From the NCBI RefSeq assembly GCF_039555335.1, contig NC_092647.1, positions 18,946,946 through 19,010,945 of the forward strand: DNA of 64,000 nt, read 5' to 3'. A model generated the notes under the pieces. The model saw nothing but the letters and a program-made list of their open reading frames with translations, did no database searches and had not been told where the DNA came from. Made by a program: the position numbers and the translations under genes. Shown here in pieces: positions 34,982-45,520 of this stretch. Each line of letters begins with the position of its first letter. The stretch's first letter is position 1. Source of the stretch: Amphiura filiformis. Taxonomy: Eukaryota > Echinodermata > Ophiuroidea > Amphilepidida > Amphiuridae.

Positions 34982-35450
34982 AAATGTGCAGACTCAAAGG
35001 AACTTTATCTAAATGCACACCAACTGGAAGGTCATTCGATCAACCTTAGTTCTCTACAATGAAAGGCACATTTACCCAGAGAGCTTTAAACAATAGCAGT
35101 TTTAAAAATGTGCAGACTCAAAGGAACTTTATATCTAAACGCACACCAACTGGAAGGTCATTCAACCTTAGTTCTCTACAATGAAAGGTACATTTACTCA
35201 GAGAGCTTTAAACAATAGCAGTTTTAAAAATGGGCAGACTCAAAGGAACTTTATATCTAAACGCACACCAACTGGAAGGTCATTCAACCTTAGTTCTCTA
35301 CAATGAAAGGTACATTTACTCAGAGAGCTTTAAACATAGCAGTTTTAAAAATGGGCAGACTCAAAGGAACTTTATATCTAAACGCACACCAACTGGAAGG
35401 TCATTCAACCTTAGTTCTCTACAATGAAAGGTACATTTACCCAGAGAGTT
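34981..35450. repeat. About 122-bp tandem repeat, four copies
   Basis: Units begin GCAGACTCAAAGGAAC at about 34988, 35112, 35234 and 35355. Each contains the TTTAAACAATAGCA core of the adjoining 17-bp array, so the two arrays are related. Short open frames are repeat artefacts. Confidence 0.88.
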
Positions 35451-35734
35451 ATTCTAAGTTTTCAAAGTTTTTCAGGATTGTCTATGGGTACCCAAATTGC
35501 ATGCATATATATTGAGCAAAAATAAACTCATGGTGCTGAACCTTGAAGGCAATTTCAACACTACAACAATAAGCCAATTTACTTCATCCAGTTTTGGTCA
35601 ATTAAAAAAAATACTACCCCTTGCAGAAACTCTGGCATCAAATCAATCGTCTATTAATTTAAATCTTAAATCATAACAAAGAAAGTATTTTCCTCACCTA
35701 TTTAAAAGGAGTATTTCATGATCCTACATGTAGC

Positions 35735-36060
35735 ATCATCTTTTCGTGACATTTTTCAGCAGATATCCACAAAAAAAGCTTATTCCCAAAATTTCAGTTA
35801 ATTCCGATTTTGTGAGTTCTGCATGATGTGTATTACACTGCTCCATAGACAATGTGTTGTAGTTTTGTTCTGGTGTACCAGAACGTAATTCAATTTTCAC
35901 GATATTTGTGCTACACAAATTAATCTGCAAGATACTTTGTGTACATAAACATTATGGAGCCAAAGGTTTCCAGTGGTATAAAAATCTCACCTTTTTGAGA
36001 AAAGTGGGGGGATGATGCTGCCGATCACTAAATGCCCATTTAAGAGTGTTAGTTATAAGA
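35735..36060. repeat. Dispersed repeat R2, copy 1
   Basis: About 320 bp matching 49783-50105 in the same orientation (CAGATATCCACAAAAAAAGC, TGTATTACACTGCTCCATAG, GAGAAAAGTG.GGGATGATGC). Family not recognised. Confidence 0.65.
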
Positions 36061-36188
36061 ATTGTAACAATTTTTATGTTTTTTCTTTATTCTCTGAAAA
36101 TTCCCTAAATTTTGCCAGTTTTTGATTTTAGTAGCCAACAAGGAAGGTGCTATGGTTAGTTGGTTACCAAACTTTCAGGTGTGGTAAA

Positions 36189-36530
36189 TACATGTACTGT
36201 ATTCGTTCCAATAAGCGCCCATGCCCCAATAAGCGCCCACCCAGGGTATTTTCAATTTGCTAAAGGGTACCATTAATGTTGAAGTGACGGATAGACGTCG
36301 ATACAGTGAAATAGCTGGGGGATTAGAAGTCCTGTGTAAACATGCAATATATTTTCTGCATCAGAAAAGCTACTGGAACGTCTCAGGACCCTTTTATAAC
36401 ATATGTAAATTTGTCTCTAATAAACGCCTGTTAGGAAAAAATTGGGTAAACCATGTAAAAAATAAGCGCCCACCCATAATGACTTTGTTAAGCGCCCAGA
36501 GCGCCTATTGGAATGAATACGGTACATGTA
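36189..36530. mobile_element. 342-bp MITE with AAGCGCCC motifs
   Basis: Inverted ends TACATGTAC(T/C)GTATTC and TTCCAATAAGCGC. AAGCGCCCA occurs five times inside, in one orientation. Confidence 0.7.
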
Positions 36531-37582
36531 AGCTTAATTTTTAAATTCTCTCGCCAGGATTTTTGGATAAATGTTTACTTTATAAATTTTTATTTTAGGG
36601 AATGCTAGAAACACTGTACCTTGAAATAGAAACACTTATTTGGCAAGAAATTTTAGATAATTGAGAGCTTGCACTTTCAATAAGTACTCAACATTCCTTT
36701 AAAAAAATATATACATAGTATAATGTGACACTAAGTCAGAAAATAAAACTTGTTTTGTATTATTCTGTGAAACATTGGCAGCAAAATGAAACTTTTATGT
36801 ACAACTGCTATAAATGAGAAAAAATCAGTGTTAATGAAATCTTTGCTTTGAAAGGTTTGGCTATTTTGAGAAATTGCCCAAAACCCTTCAATAATTCAAT
36901 GGGATTTTGATAATTGAATGTGATTTTGAGATGACAAAAAAAATCACTTAAGTTAAACATGCTTTTTTGAAAAAAATTAAAACTTGCCAAGTAAGGTTTT
37001 CTCATCACTACACATACACATCCTATACCATTTTCAAGAAATTATGTACACGACTTTGTAGCCGATAAAACCACTTTAAAAGATTTCATAAAGAGTTCTT
37101 ATATTAGCACTAGCAGTAAGCAAAATCCTAGTTAATCTATTACATATTCACATGTTTGCTGTATGAGAATTTGATAAATGAGCACTACTATTTTACCATA
37201 CAGTACCACAGTGTACTATAATAATCATTTTATTTCAACAACTCTTACTATACCTTTGTACAGGAGCCAACCGTTGTTAATCCGTGATGAATCAACACTT
37301 TTACAGTAGCGTATACGCGAACACGAGCGAGACTACGTGTTAGGCGAGAGCGCGTAAAATTTTTCATGCTTGGAACCTTTGTGCGCATGCAAGCTTACAA
37401 GTTGAATTCAGTATTTTTCAGGTAGCGGCTAAACATTGCTGTTTTATTCTGTAGTTTTATTGTTGATATCAACAGAGAAATCATCAAAATTTTTGTACGG
37501 CTGAGTGGCAATGATTAACTGACATTCCTCATAAAATAATCGTGAATTATATACGATCTTTAATTTCTTTTCGTTGTTGAAA
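36531..37582. other. Intergenic, no gene recognised
   Basis: AT-rich. CCGTTGTTAATCCGTGATGA at 37271 is a stray copy of the arm of the hairpin at 37583-37707. Confidence 0.4.
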
Positions 37583-37707
37583 GGGATTCAATTATGTTTC
37601 ACCGTTGTTCATCATCGATTAACAACTCGCGTCCGGCGCGTCTGCAGACGACGCGGACGCATCGTTGTTAATCGGTGATGAACAACGGTGAAACATGATT
37701 GAATCCC
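37583..37707. mobile_element. Foldback hairpin with CpG-rich loop
   Basis: Arms of about 43 bp, GGGATTCAAT.ATGTTTCACC through GATTAACAAC and the complement, with three or four mismatches, around a loop GCGTCCGGCGCGTC...GACGCGGACGC that is itself palindromic. Confidence 0.7.
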
Positions 37708-38021
37708 TAATTCAATCAATGTTGTGTATATTGAGTAAGCAAAGCCCTCACCTAAGCACACACTCATACAATGTAAGACTAAACTACGAATGACTATTCG
37801 CCAGCGAAGTGTTACATAATCCGATTATCACCATGTCAACTGGATCACGCTTTTGAATTCTGCACCACAATCGATATAATCGCAACACAAAGTCTATGGC
37901 ATATACTGCCAATTCCAAAAGGTGCGTGATTCAGTTACCAGGGAGTCATGTAACCACTTCGCTGGCGAATAAGAAAGTGATCATATTGCATACATGTAGT
38001 ACCTGTGCATGCTATGTAATA

Positions 38022-38131
38022 ATGGTAAGAATATTTTCATCAGGTGAAACATGGACTGTTCCATTTAGCAAGGCCAAACCTAGTTTAATGTTATAGCTCA
38101 TATTTCACTGAATGAAAATATTCTTTCCATT
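38022..38131. mobile_element. Palindromic mini-element, copy 2
   Basis: Same family as 26753-26846: AAGAATATTTTCATC on the left and GAATGAAAATATTCTTTCC on the right, with a longer, less regular loop. Confidence 0.6.
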
Positions 38132-38324
38132 GAACAAATAAAAACATTAAATATTTGTTAATACATGTAATTAACTCATAGTCCAAAATTTCTTTTACCA
38201 CAATTTTAAGACGTACATGTACATAAATTTCTGGTGCTAAGTGACAATATGTACTAATCTAACACATCGCTATCAATATCACAAACAACATTGCCATCAT
38301 CATCGTTATCTGAAAATATTATGT

Positions 38325-40097
38325 TCATTTTTTTCCCTTCACATGGGATGCACAATCGCATTGCATTGGCACCATACCAAGTTTGCGTTTGTCAAATGTG
38401 AACTCTTTTTTGGCCTGGTCTGCTCTTTTATATGCTTGTCTAACTGCTCTGCAAGTATCTGTATCTTCTTTTAGAGTCTCTGCAATCGTAATCGAAGGCC
38501 CATCACTCTCAAAGTCACAAAGAACCCTCTTCACTTGGTCAGACATTGTGATTAGGTAACAGATATTGTCAACCACAACAAAATCTGACATTCTTTCCAA
38601 CTTAGTGTCACAGGAAACATTCAACCACTTGTCATTGGCCGGTTTGTAGAGACCTAGCTTGACGATTTCTCTCCTTGCTGTACTACCTCTTCCGATGATT
38701 TCTTTCAAACTGAGTGTTCCTTTCACCAACAGGTTTCCATTCACTTCAACAACATTATGTGCAGTCAAGCCAATACCATCTCTAACAACTTCCCATGCAT
38801 TTCTATGGAAACTATACTTTTCAATCAACCACTTACTTCTGTCAATTCCAGCGACACCAATTGAATAAATACATTCACCTATCTGAACCATTTGGGGCCA
38901 GTGGCGAATCTCTAGCATCGGTGGAAGCACATTCCATTCATTCTTCTCAGAATTATACCGGAAGAAATTGTTTCTAGAAAGCCACTCGTATTGACCTTGT
39001 GTTGAGTCAAACAATGGGAACCTAGCTCCGGCAGCATACAAATGACCTGCATCACTAACCAACAATAGAGCACAATTATACAGGTCATCTGATTCTTGAT
39101 ATGGTAATTTGTTAGGAACATCTGCAAATTTGGTGAGCTTGTAACAAGATGTTTCGTCACTGCTTGCTATTGAAATAACAGACCTATCCGATATATCTCT
39201 ACCAGTATATACAGATACTGCAGCTGTGATGGTGTTTCTGGTTGCAAACAAATCTGGGTGACTCTTCATCAATTGGGGTGAAGCAGTATCCATGATATCA
39301 CTCAGCTTGACAACCTCCTCCATCATTTCTTTACACTCTGGTATGGTCATGAAGTCATCACCAAGGATCTGCTGGAGTCTGTCAACTGGCACCAAACCAA
39401 GACGTATATTCTTCAGGAGATCAACAGCATGGACCTTACGCTGCTCCCAATCATACTGCAGCCACATCACTGTTCCTTGCAGAATCTGTTCCTCTGTCGA
39501 GGTGTCTGTCTCTATTTCTTCATCGCTTAAGATCTCCATCATGACACTTGCAGAAGCATTCTCCAGAAATACTTTTGTTTTAACACATTTCACAAAGTTC
39601 TGGATAACATGGCTTCTGTACATTTGTGCAACATTTGACAGACTTTTATGATTGCTAGCAATCAACCAGATCTCAAAACAGTCTTCCACTGTAAGCTTAT
39701 CTTTGACATCTTTAAGGTACTCTGCACATAACGCTACAGCTTTGGTTAAAACCATATAACAGGCCATTTTGAGAATACACACAACTGTTCTTAATGAGAG
39801 ACTGAAGTGTCCTGTATAAGCAAAGTCCAAGATTTGGGCAAAGCTTTCTTCAGTTCCAGGAACAGTTATTTCACTCATTGTACTCTCTTGAAAACCTGAT
39901 GTGAACATTCCTTGAAAGTAGTCACTTGCACAGCTTAGAACTGCTTTGTGAGCAGAAAATCTTTGATCTCCAACAATGATAGTGACATCACAGAAGGCAG
40001 CCTGATGCCTTAACTGGTTAAGTCCTGAGGAGAGATGAGACAAGTGGGATGGGTCTCCCATTTGTTTTACACACTGGTCTTGTTCCATTCTTGCCAT
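38325..40097 (-). CDS. BTB-BACK-kelch protein, gene 6 (590 aa)
   Basis: Intact member. The first 250 residues are nearly the family consensus (one change, RFSAHK for RFPAHK, in the BTB core). The kelch half is very different from genes 1-5: LLVSDAGHLYAAGARFP, EWLSRNNFFRYNSEKNEW, LPPMLEIRHWPQM, then FVVVDNICYLITMSDQVKR and FDKRKLGMVPMQCDC. It resembles gene 7 most in the kelch part (LPPML, RHW/RHL, VKRVLCDFESD). Slightly short for the family. A predicted CUL3-ligase adaptor with probably its own substrate range. Confidence 0.93.
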   Translation of the reverse strand: MARMEQDQCVKQMGDPSHLSHLSSGLNQLRHQAAFCDVTIIVGDQRFSAHKAVLSCASDYFQGMFTSGFQESTMSEITVPGTEESFAQILDFAYTGHFSLSLRTVVCILKMACYMVLTKAVALCAEYLKDVKDKLTVEDCFEIWLIASNHKSLSNVAQMYRSHVIQNFVKCVKTKVFLENASASVMMEILSDEEIETDTSTEEQILQGTVMWLQYDWEQRKVHAVDLLKNIRLGLVPVDRLQQILGDDFMTIPECKEMMEEVVKLSDIMDTASPQLMKSHPDLFATRNTITAAVSVYTGRDISDRSVISIASSDETSCYKLTKFADVPNKLPYQESDDLYNCALLLVSDAGHLYAAGARFPLFDSTQGQYEWLSRNNFFRYNSEKNEWNVLPPMLEIRHWPQMVQIGECIYSIGVAGIDRSKWLIEKYSFHRNAWEVVRDGIGLTAHNVVEVNGNLLVKGTLSLKEIIGRGSTARREIVKLGLYKPANDKWLNVSCDTKLERMSDFVVVDNICYLITMSDQVKRVLCDFESDGPSITIAETLKEDTDTCRAVRQAYKRADQAKKEFTFDKRKLGMVPMQCDCASHVKGKK

Positions 40098-40292
40098 CTT
40101 ATCATCAACAGGAACTCCTGCAAGATGTTATCACAACAAACTGGCAACAGATAACATGCAGCAAAGTCACATGCACAAAATGACAAAGTTCACAAAGGCG
40201 TAATTTGTCAAACATAGGTGCGCTGTTCAATGACAGTAATGTAGTTACCTTGACAACATAAGAAGTTTTGCAGTTTTGTTCCTATATTGATG

Positions 40293-40425
40293 TCAGGTGG
40301 CACAGGAAGCTGCTTGGTTTCCCAATCTTTCTAGTGTAGTTGCTCCAATTGTTGTATAGGGTTAGTTTGCCAATCCTGAACTATCTTTGGTTAGTGCTGA
40401 CTTTAAGCCCCTCCAGTGATGGTAT
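40293..40425 (-). pseudogene. SDHAF3 last-exon relic upstream of kelch gene 6
   Basis: Minus strand: ATATTTATACAG|ATACCATCACTGG, then decayed sequence ending GTGCCACCTGACATC, which matches the ATGCCACCTGACC end of the intact SDHAF3 exon. The segment CTACACTAGAAAGATTGG aligns with the stretch encoding YELAKETS. Frame lost. It lies 196 bp upstream of the kelch start. The donor candidate TTGTCAAG|GTAACTAC lies at about 40243-40255. Confidence 0.65.
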
Positions 40426-41636
40426 CTGTATAAATATGAGGGAATAGAACAAAAAAGAAAAAAGGATTTAATATCGAAATTGATTTTCTGCAAGCCAAGC
40501 AGACCTGTGGATCACTAGTGTCTCCTGTTTTTGCAGTCTCTGATAAGTGGTCAAGTTATTTTTTCTAACAAGTGTATGTTCTTTCCAAGATCTGTGGTCT
40601 AAATAAATGTCATGAAATGGTTAACAATGACACCAAATGACCCCATGAAAAAAGCATCTTGAGCAATATTGGAAAATGACCTTTGACATACAACACAGCT
40701 TTCTTTATAACTCACTATATTATGATTTACACGGAGAGAAGCAAGAGGAGGCTTAAAGGCATTCCTACAATGCACTATGATTGGGAAATTTGATCAATAT
40801 AACCTAATTTTAAAGGCAAAGTCCCCATTGCCTCAGATTGCCACACACAAAATGGTAATTTTAAAACTGCAGCTAATCGAGCTAATTAAGCCACTTACGC
40901 AGTTCCGCCATTATGCACTATGTGCGGGAGAGCCTCGAACTGGCAGCATACATGAATGGGAATTGAACCAGTCATATAACATTCTGTGTAAGGTTACGTA
41001 ATTCTTCCTTTCATGTATGCTGCCAGTTCGAGGCTCTCCCCGCATATAGTGCATAATGGCGGAACCGTGCAAGTGGCGAATAGTTGACACTTTGAGTTAT
41101 ATCTTATATTTGACTTTCTTACAGGAAACATTCATATTGTCCCATTGCATCAATTTTATTCATAAGTCTCAATGTTTTAAATCTGTACCACATGTGTACA
41201 AAAGCCAGACATACCAAGGTCAGAAACCCCATTGGGTTATGGGAATGCCTTTAAACATCCTCTGGACAGAAGCCTTCAACTTCGGAAATGGGAACAATTT
41301 GAGCAACGTTAACAAACAAAATAACAATGCCCCCTAGATAGCATACCTAATATCTCTATAGTCATGGACATAGTTGCATGGACAGGGGGCCTTATAATTT
41401 GGAAGTGGGAGCAATTTTAAACACCTTAACCTGAAACTAACACACATACACATACCCACATAATTTGGACTGGGTAGTGTTTCCATGAACAATATTCAGG
41501 TGAAGTGGCACAGCCAGCACTTTTTAAGAGGGTGAGCAAAAAGGGGGAAGCTAACTTTTAGGTGGGCATTTGACGAAAATGGTAAAACAATGGGCCAAAA
41601 AATGTCTAAAATCAGGACGGCCAGCATCCCACAGGG
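40426..41636. other. Intergenic, contains one long hairpin
   Basis: Nothing coding seen apart from chance open frames up to 93 codons. The hairpin at 40891-41076 is listed separately. Confidence 0.4.
40891..41076. mobile_element. Foldback element with about 60-bp arms
   Basis: CCACTTACGCAGTTCCGCCA, then TTATGCACTATGTGCGG and CTCGAACTGGCAGCATACAT, with the complement following a loop of about 50 bp. Two or three mismatches only, so probably young. Confidence 0.7.
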
Positions 41637-44183
41637 CATGGGGGTTGGGGGTCCCTTGGCTACACCACTGTCAGGCGAGACAAAAATGAGATTCCAGAAA
41701 TGTATGTAACAAGCCCATTGAAAGCATCAATAGATTTTATATTCAGAAGTACACTGATGGAGAAGATAATGCATATAGCTGGAAGTCGGGTTCTGACTGA
41801 TTGATTGAAAGGTCATGAAATAATAACACCACATCAATGAGTTTTCATTTGATTGATTCATAATTCATAAGGTTAATAAAACAGATTGTGATTACACTGG
41901 GATTACATAAAATTGAGATCTGCTGTTTAAACTTGCATGAATTGGGTTTTAATGACCAACATAAAGTTACCCACGAATTGTCTTATAGTGTAGAGACCCC
42001 AATCTTATGCAGTCATTTTACCAAGTGGGAGCAAAAGTATGAACTTCACAATTAAAAATGTTTATAAACTATTCTTAAACCACTTGAAGCTTTATACAGC
42101 CTCTGCTCTACACTGCCTGAAAAAGTATGTGAATTTGGCCTTATAAAGGCCCAAAACCGGCTTAAAAATGTGTAAATTTGGACAAATTTAGGCAAAAGCC
42201 TGAAAATTCTCATGCCTGTGCAAGCATGAGAATTTTCCTTTTTCAAAAGGAATTCCTTGTCCCCCCAAATGTCTGCGTCTTTATTTCTTTTAAACCTGTT
42301 TTGAGCATTTTTACCATATTTTACACCTTTTTTCATTGCAATGTATTCTTATTTCTGGTAAGGGACACATGCTTGGTATAATTGAGTTGACATCAAGTCA
42401 ATGTTTATCATCAAAGGCAAGGGACTAGCCTGTTGATAGGGCCACTACTCTATTCAGTGGCTTTATTCAGGGGAGTTTTGAAAGCACATATCCTCAACAA
42501 AGCATGTGGGGAGTGAACAAAGCATGATGCTATCGCATACTGCCAGGCAAGGTACAATTGCCGATAAACTGCCTGGCAATGATGTTACATATCAACTCAT
42601 CTACATTGTTTTCTTATGGACCGATTAACTTACAATTTTAGGAATAATTGTTTGAACACTTGGAGCCAATATGTTCATCTTCTCCCCACATTTTTTGGTG
42701 GAGAAAGGGGAGGGGGTATGCGTAAGTTAAACATTGAGAATGAGACAGCACTATATGTAATTCTTATTTTCCAGTGACTCATAATAGCTTACACACATTA
42801 CTAAGATGAACATGGAAATAAGCAGTGTCCGAATTAAGAAAATAAAAGGGTTGTCCCACGGACAACCAGGTTGTAATTTCTGGTTGTCCACCAAAGTTTT
42901 TGGTTGTCCGTAAGCTGCCACAATCTGAAACAACTACATGTGACCAATAAAGTGGAGTGAGTGTAGTCAATTTATGAACAATTACTCTTAAATATTTAAC
43001 AATTCATCAGTTGTGTGAGGTTTGAGGAAAGTAACATGCCGAAATGTCTTTTGGCTGTATATCTTTGGTTGTCCGCCGGACAACTAGAGCATTGTTTTCG
43101 GTTGTCCGGTGCATGTTTTGGTTGTCCCGGCGAACGGACAACCAAAATTTCAACACTGGAAATAAGAGTAGGTGTTCAAATACATTTTTCCATATAAACA
43201 AACAATATCAAACATAACACAGCAGGTGCCCTGTCTTTTTTCTGATCATGGTTACTTTGTTTTGTGTCATTTTTCAAACTCTGTGCAAATTGGGTTCAAA
43301 AAGGGTACATTTTTTGCCAAAAATTTGCTTTGGGGCAACATTAGCTGCGGAAAATATCCCTATTTTTAGGGCATTTTGATGGTACAATGTAGGCGAAGAA
43401 ACTGTTTAGGGATGTTGTAAGCTTACAAAATAAGGACACTATATCAAATTTGTTTATAATCAGGTAACTGCCTTTATTTCTACTGACAAAGACAACATAT
43501 TGCAGTACATGTACATGATTACTAACAATATATATTATTTAAAACTACATATAGCTGCAGCAGCTCCAAAATAAGGCAGCCAGGCTGATCTTTGCATGTG
43601 GGCGAGACAGGTGCTCGTCCGAATTTAAACTTTTTAGATGTAGTAAAGGCAAAGCTGCCAACCTTCAAAAATACTGTTCATCAGTACATTAAGGGATCTG
43701 GAATGAGCGTTTTGAGCATTTCGACAGTATTTTTTGTGGGACATGAGAGCACATCAGACATATCGAATTGCATTCTGAATACGAAGAATGTCTTTCTGAT
43801 GAAATTCGCGATATAATACAAATTTTATGACAAATTATTAAAATTTGATATTTTTCACATTTTTGATATCAGTCCTCAAGTAAATTTTATAAATCTAATG
43901 ATATATTCTTTAAAGTGTGTGTAGCTGGGAGGAAAAGCCGACGATCAATTGAAAATTTTGACCTTTCATATTGAAGATGTGGATTTTTTCCCCAAAAAGA
44001 CCTATTTTTTTTTGTGTTTTCAGAATGCAATTCGATATGTCTGATATGCTCTAATGTCCCACAATAAATACTGTCCAAACGTTCATACCCCACCCCTTAA
44101 AGAGCCGTTCCGACCATTAGGCCAGGTAAGGTGGTCGCCTAGGGCGCCAAACGCAGTGGGGCGCAAAGGGCAAAAGAAAAAAC
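41637..44183. repeat. Large direct duplication, copy 1
   Basis: Matches 45521-47840 in the same orientation. Copy 1 keeps a 74-bp piece near 43799-43872 and about 170 bp near 43950-44110 that copy 2 lacks. Most other differences are single-base homopolymer length changes. No gene is recognised inside; it includes the GGTTGTCC cluster and part of an F1 repeat. Confidence 0.88.
42852..43145. repeat. GGTTGTCC motif cluster, copy 1
   Basis: GGTTGTCC or its complement GGACAACC occurs about ten times in 300 bp, several in head-to-head pairs such as TTGTCCCACGGACAA and TTGTCCGCCGGACAA. The function is unknown; it may be a transposon subterminal repeat region. Confidence 0.7.
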
Positions 44184-44294
44184 AAGGCGGTTCTCGAACC
44201 ACGAGTCTCGCCTGCTTTCGCGACCGCAAATATTTTTGGTAGAGGTAAATGAATTTGGCGGTTATCGGCTGGGCACTATTATCTGGCTCATGGT

Positions 44295-45120
44295 GACTGT
44301 ACCCACCAAGTTTCATGCCCATGCAACAGTTTTTACTAATTTGACCTCAGCTGACCCCTGGTGACCCTGAAATGACCTTCCAAAAATCTGGCTCTAAATG
44401 TTGACTGTACCCACCAAGTTTCATGCCCATACGACAGTTTTTACAAATTTGACCTCAAATGACCCCGGGTGACCCCAAAATGACCTTCCAAAAATGTGGC
44501 TTCAAATGTTGACTGTACCCACCACGTTTCATGCCCATCCGACAGTTTTTACTAATTTGACCTCAGATGACCCCTTGTGACCTCGAAATGACCTTCCACA
44601 AATTTGGCTTTAAATGTTAACTGTACCCACCAAGTTTCATGCCCATACGACAATTTTTACTAATTTGACCTCAGATGACCCCTGGTGACCTCGAAATGAC
44701 CTTCTGAAAATTTGGCTTTAAATGTTGACTGTACCCAACAAGTTTCATGCCCATCCAACAGTTTTTACTAATTTGACCTCAGATGACCTCTGGTGACCTC
44801 GAAATGACCTTCCAAAATTTGGCTTTAAATGTTGACTGTACCCACCAAGTTTCATGTCCATCCAACAGTTTTACTAATTTGACCTCAGATGACCCCGGTG
44901 ACCTCGGAATGACCTTCCAAAAATTTGGCTTTAAATGTTGACTGTACCCACCAAGTTTCATGCCCATCCGACAGTTTATACTAATTTGACCTCAGATGAC
45001 CCCTGGTGACCTTGAAATGACCTTCAAAAAATTTGTCTTGAAATGTTGACTGTACCTACCAAGTTTCATGCCCATACGACAGTTTTTACTAATTTGACCT
45101 CAGATGACCTCTAGAGGTCC
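44295..45120. repeat. About 108-bp tandem repeat, eight copies
   Basis: Units start GACTGTACCCACCAAGTTTC at about 44295, 44403, 44511, 44619, 44727, 44834, 44939 and 45047, each with TTTGACCTCAGATGACC and CGAAATGACCTTCC. The array is followed by a CA-rich tail with ACACACGCACCCCC and CTTATCAGGCGAGACAAAAA, probably the end of a dispersed element. Confidence 0.85.
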
Positions 45121-45520
45121 TCAGTGACCTTGACCCACTAACCAATACAAACCGGTTATGTCTCGGGTCAAGATGCACCCACCCACCAAGTTTGAGACAC
45201 GTGCGACTCCTAGTCTCCGAGAAAATAGGCGAAAACCAAAACTTTAATCAAATTTGTCACACACGCACCCCCACACACACACCCCTACATACGGAAAAGT
45301 GATTATATAGTCTCCTGCCTTATCAGGCGAGACAAAAATTATGACTTTATGTCGGACCAACAGAAAATCGTCCCGTTTTACTACAAATAGGACGAATTTG
45401 ACAGTTTGCTCATAGATTTAAGTTAGAACATGTGTAAGTATTACAAATATGCCAAAAAATCGGTTTTGAAAAAAAATAAAGGTAAATTCTGAAAAAAGAC
45501 CGTACATTATGACTTTAACA

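Noticed and set aside
34850-35450. Possible CRISPR-like array of regular repeats
   Set aside because: Units are contiguous tandem repeats without unique spacers, in a eukaryotic genome.
44295-45120. TGACCTCAGATGACC as nuclear-receptor response elements
   Set aside because: The phrase belongs to every unit of a 108-bp tandem repeat, so its repetition reflects array amplification.
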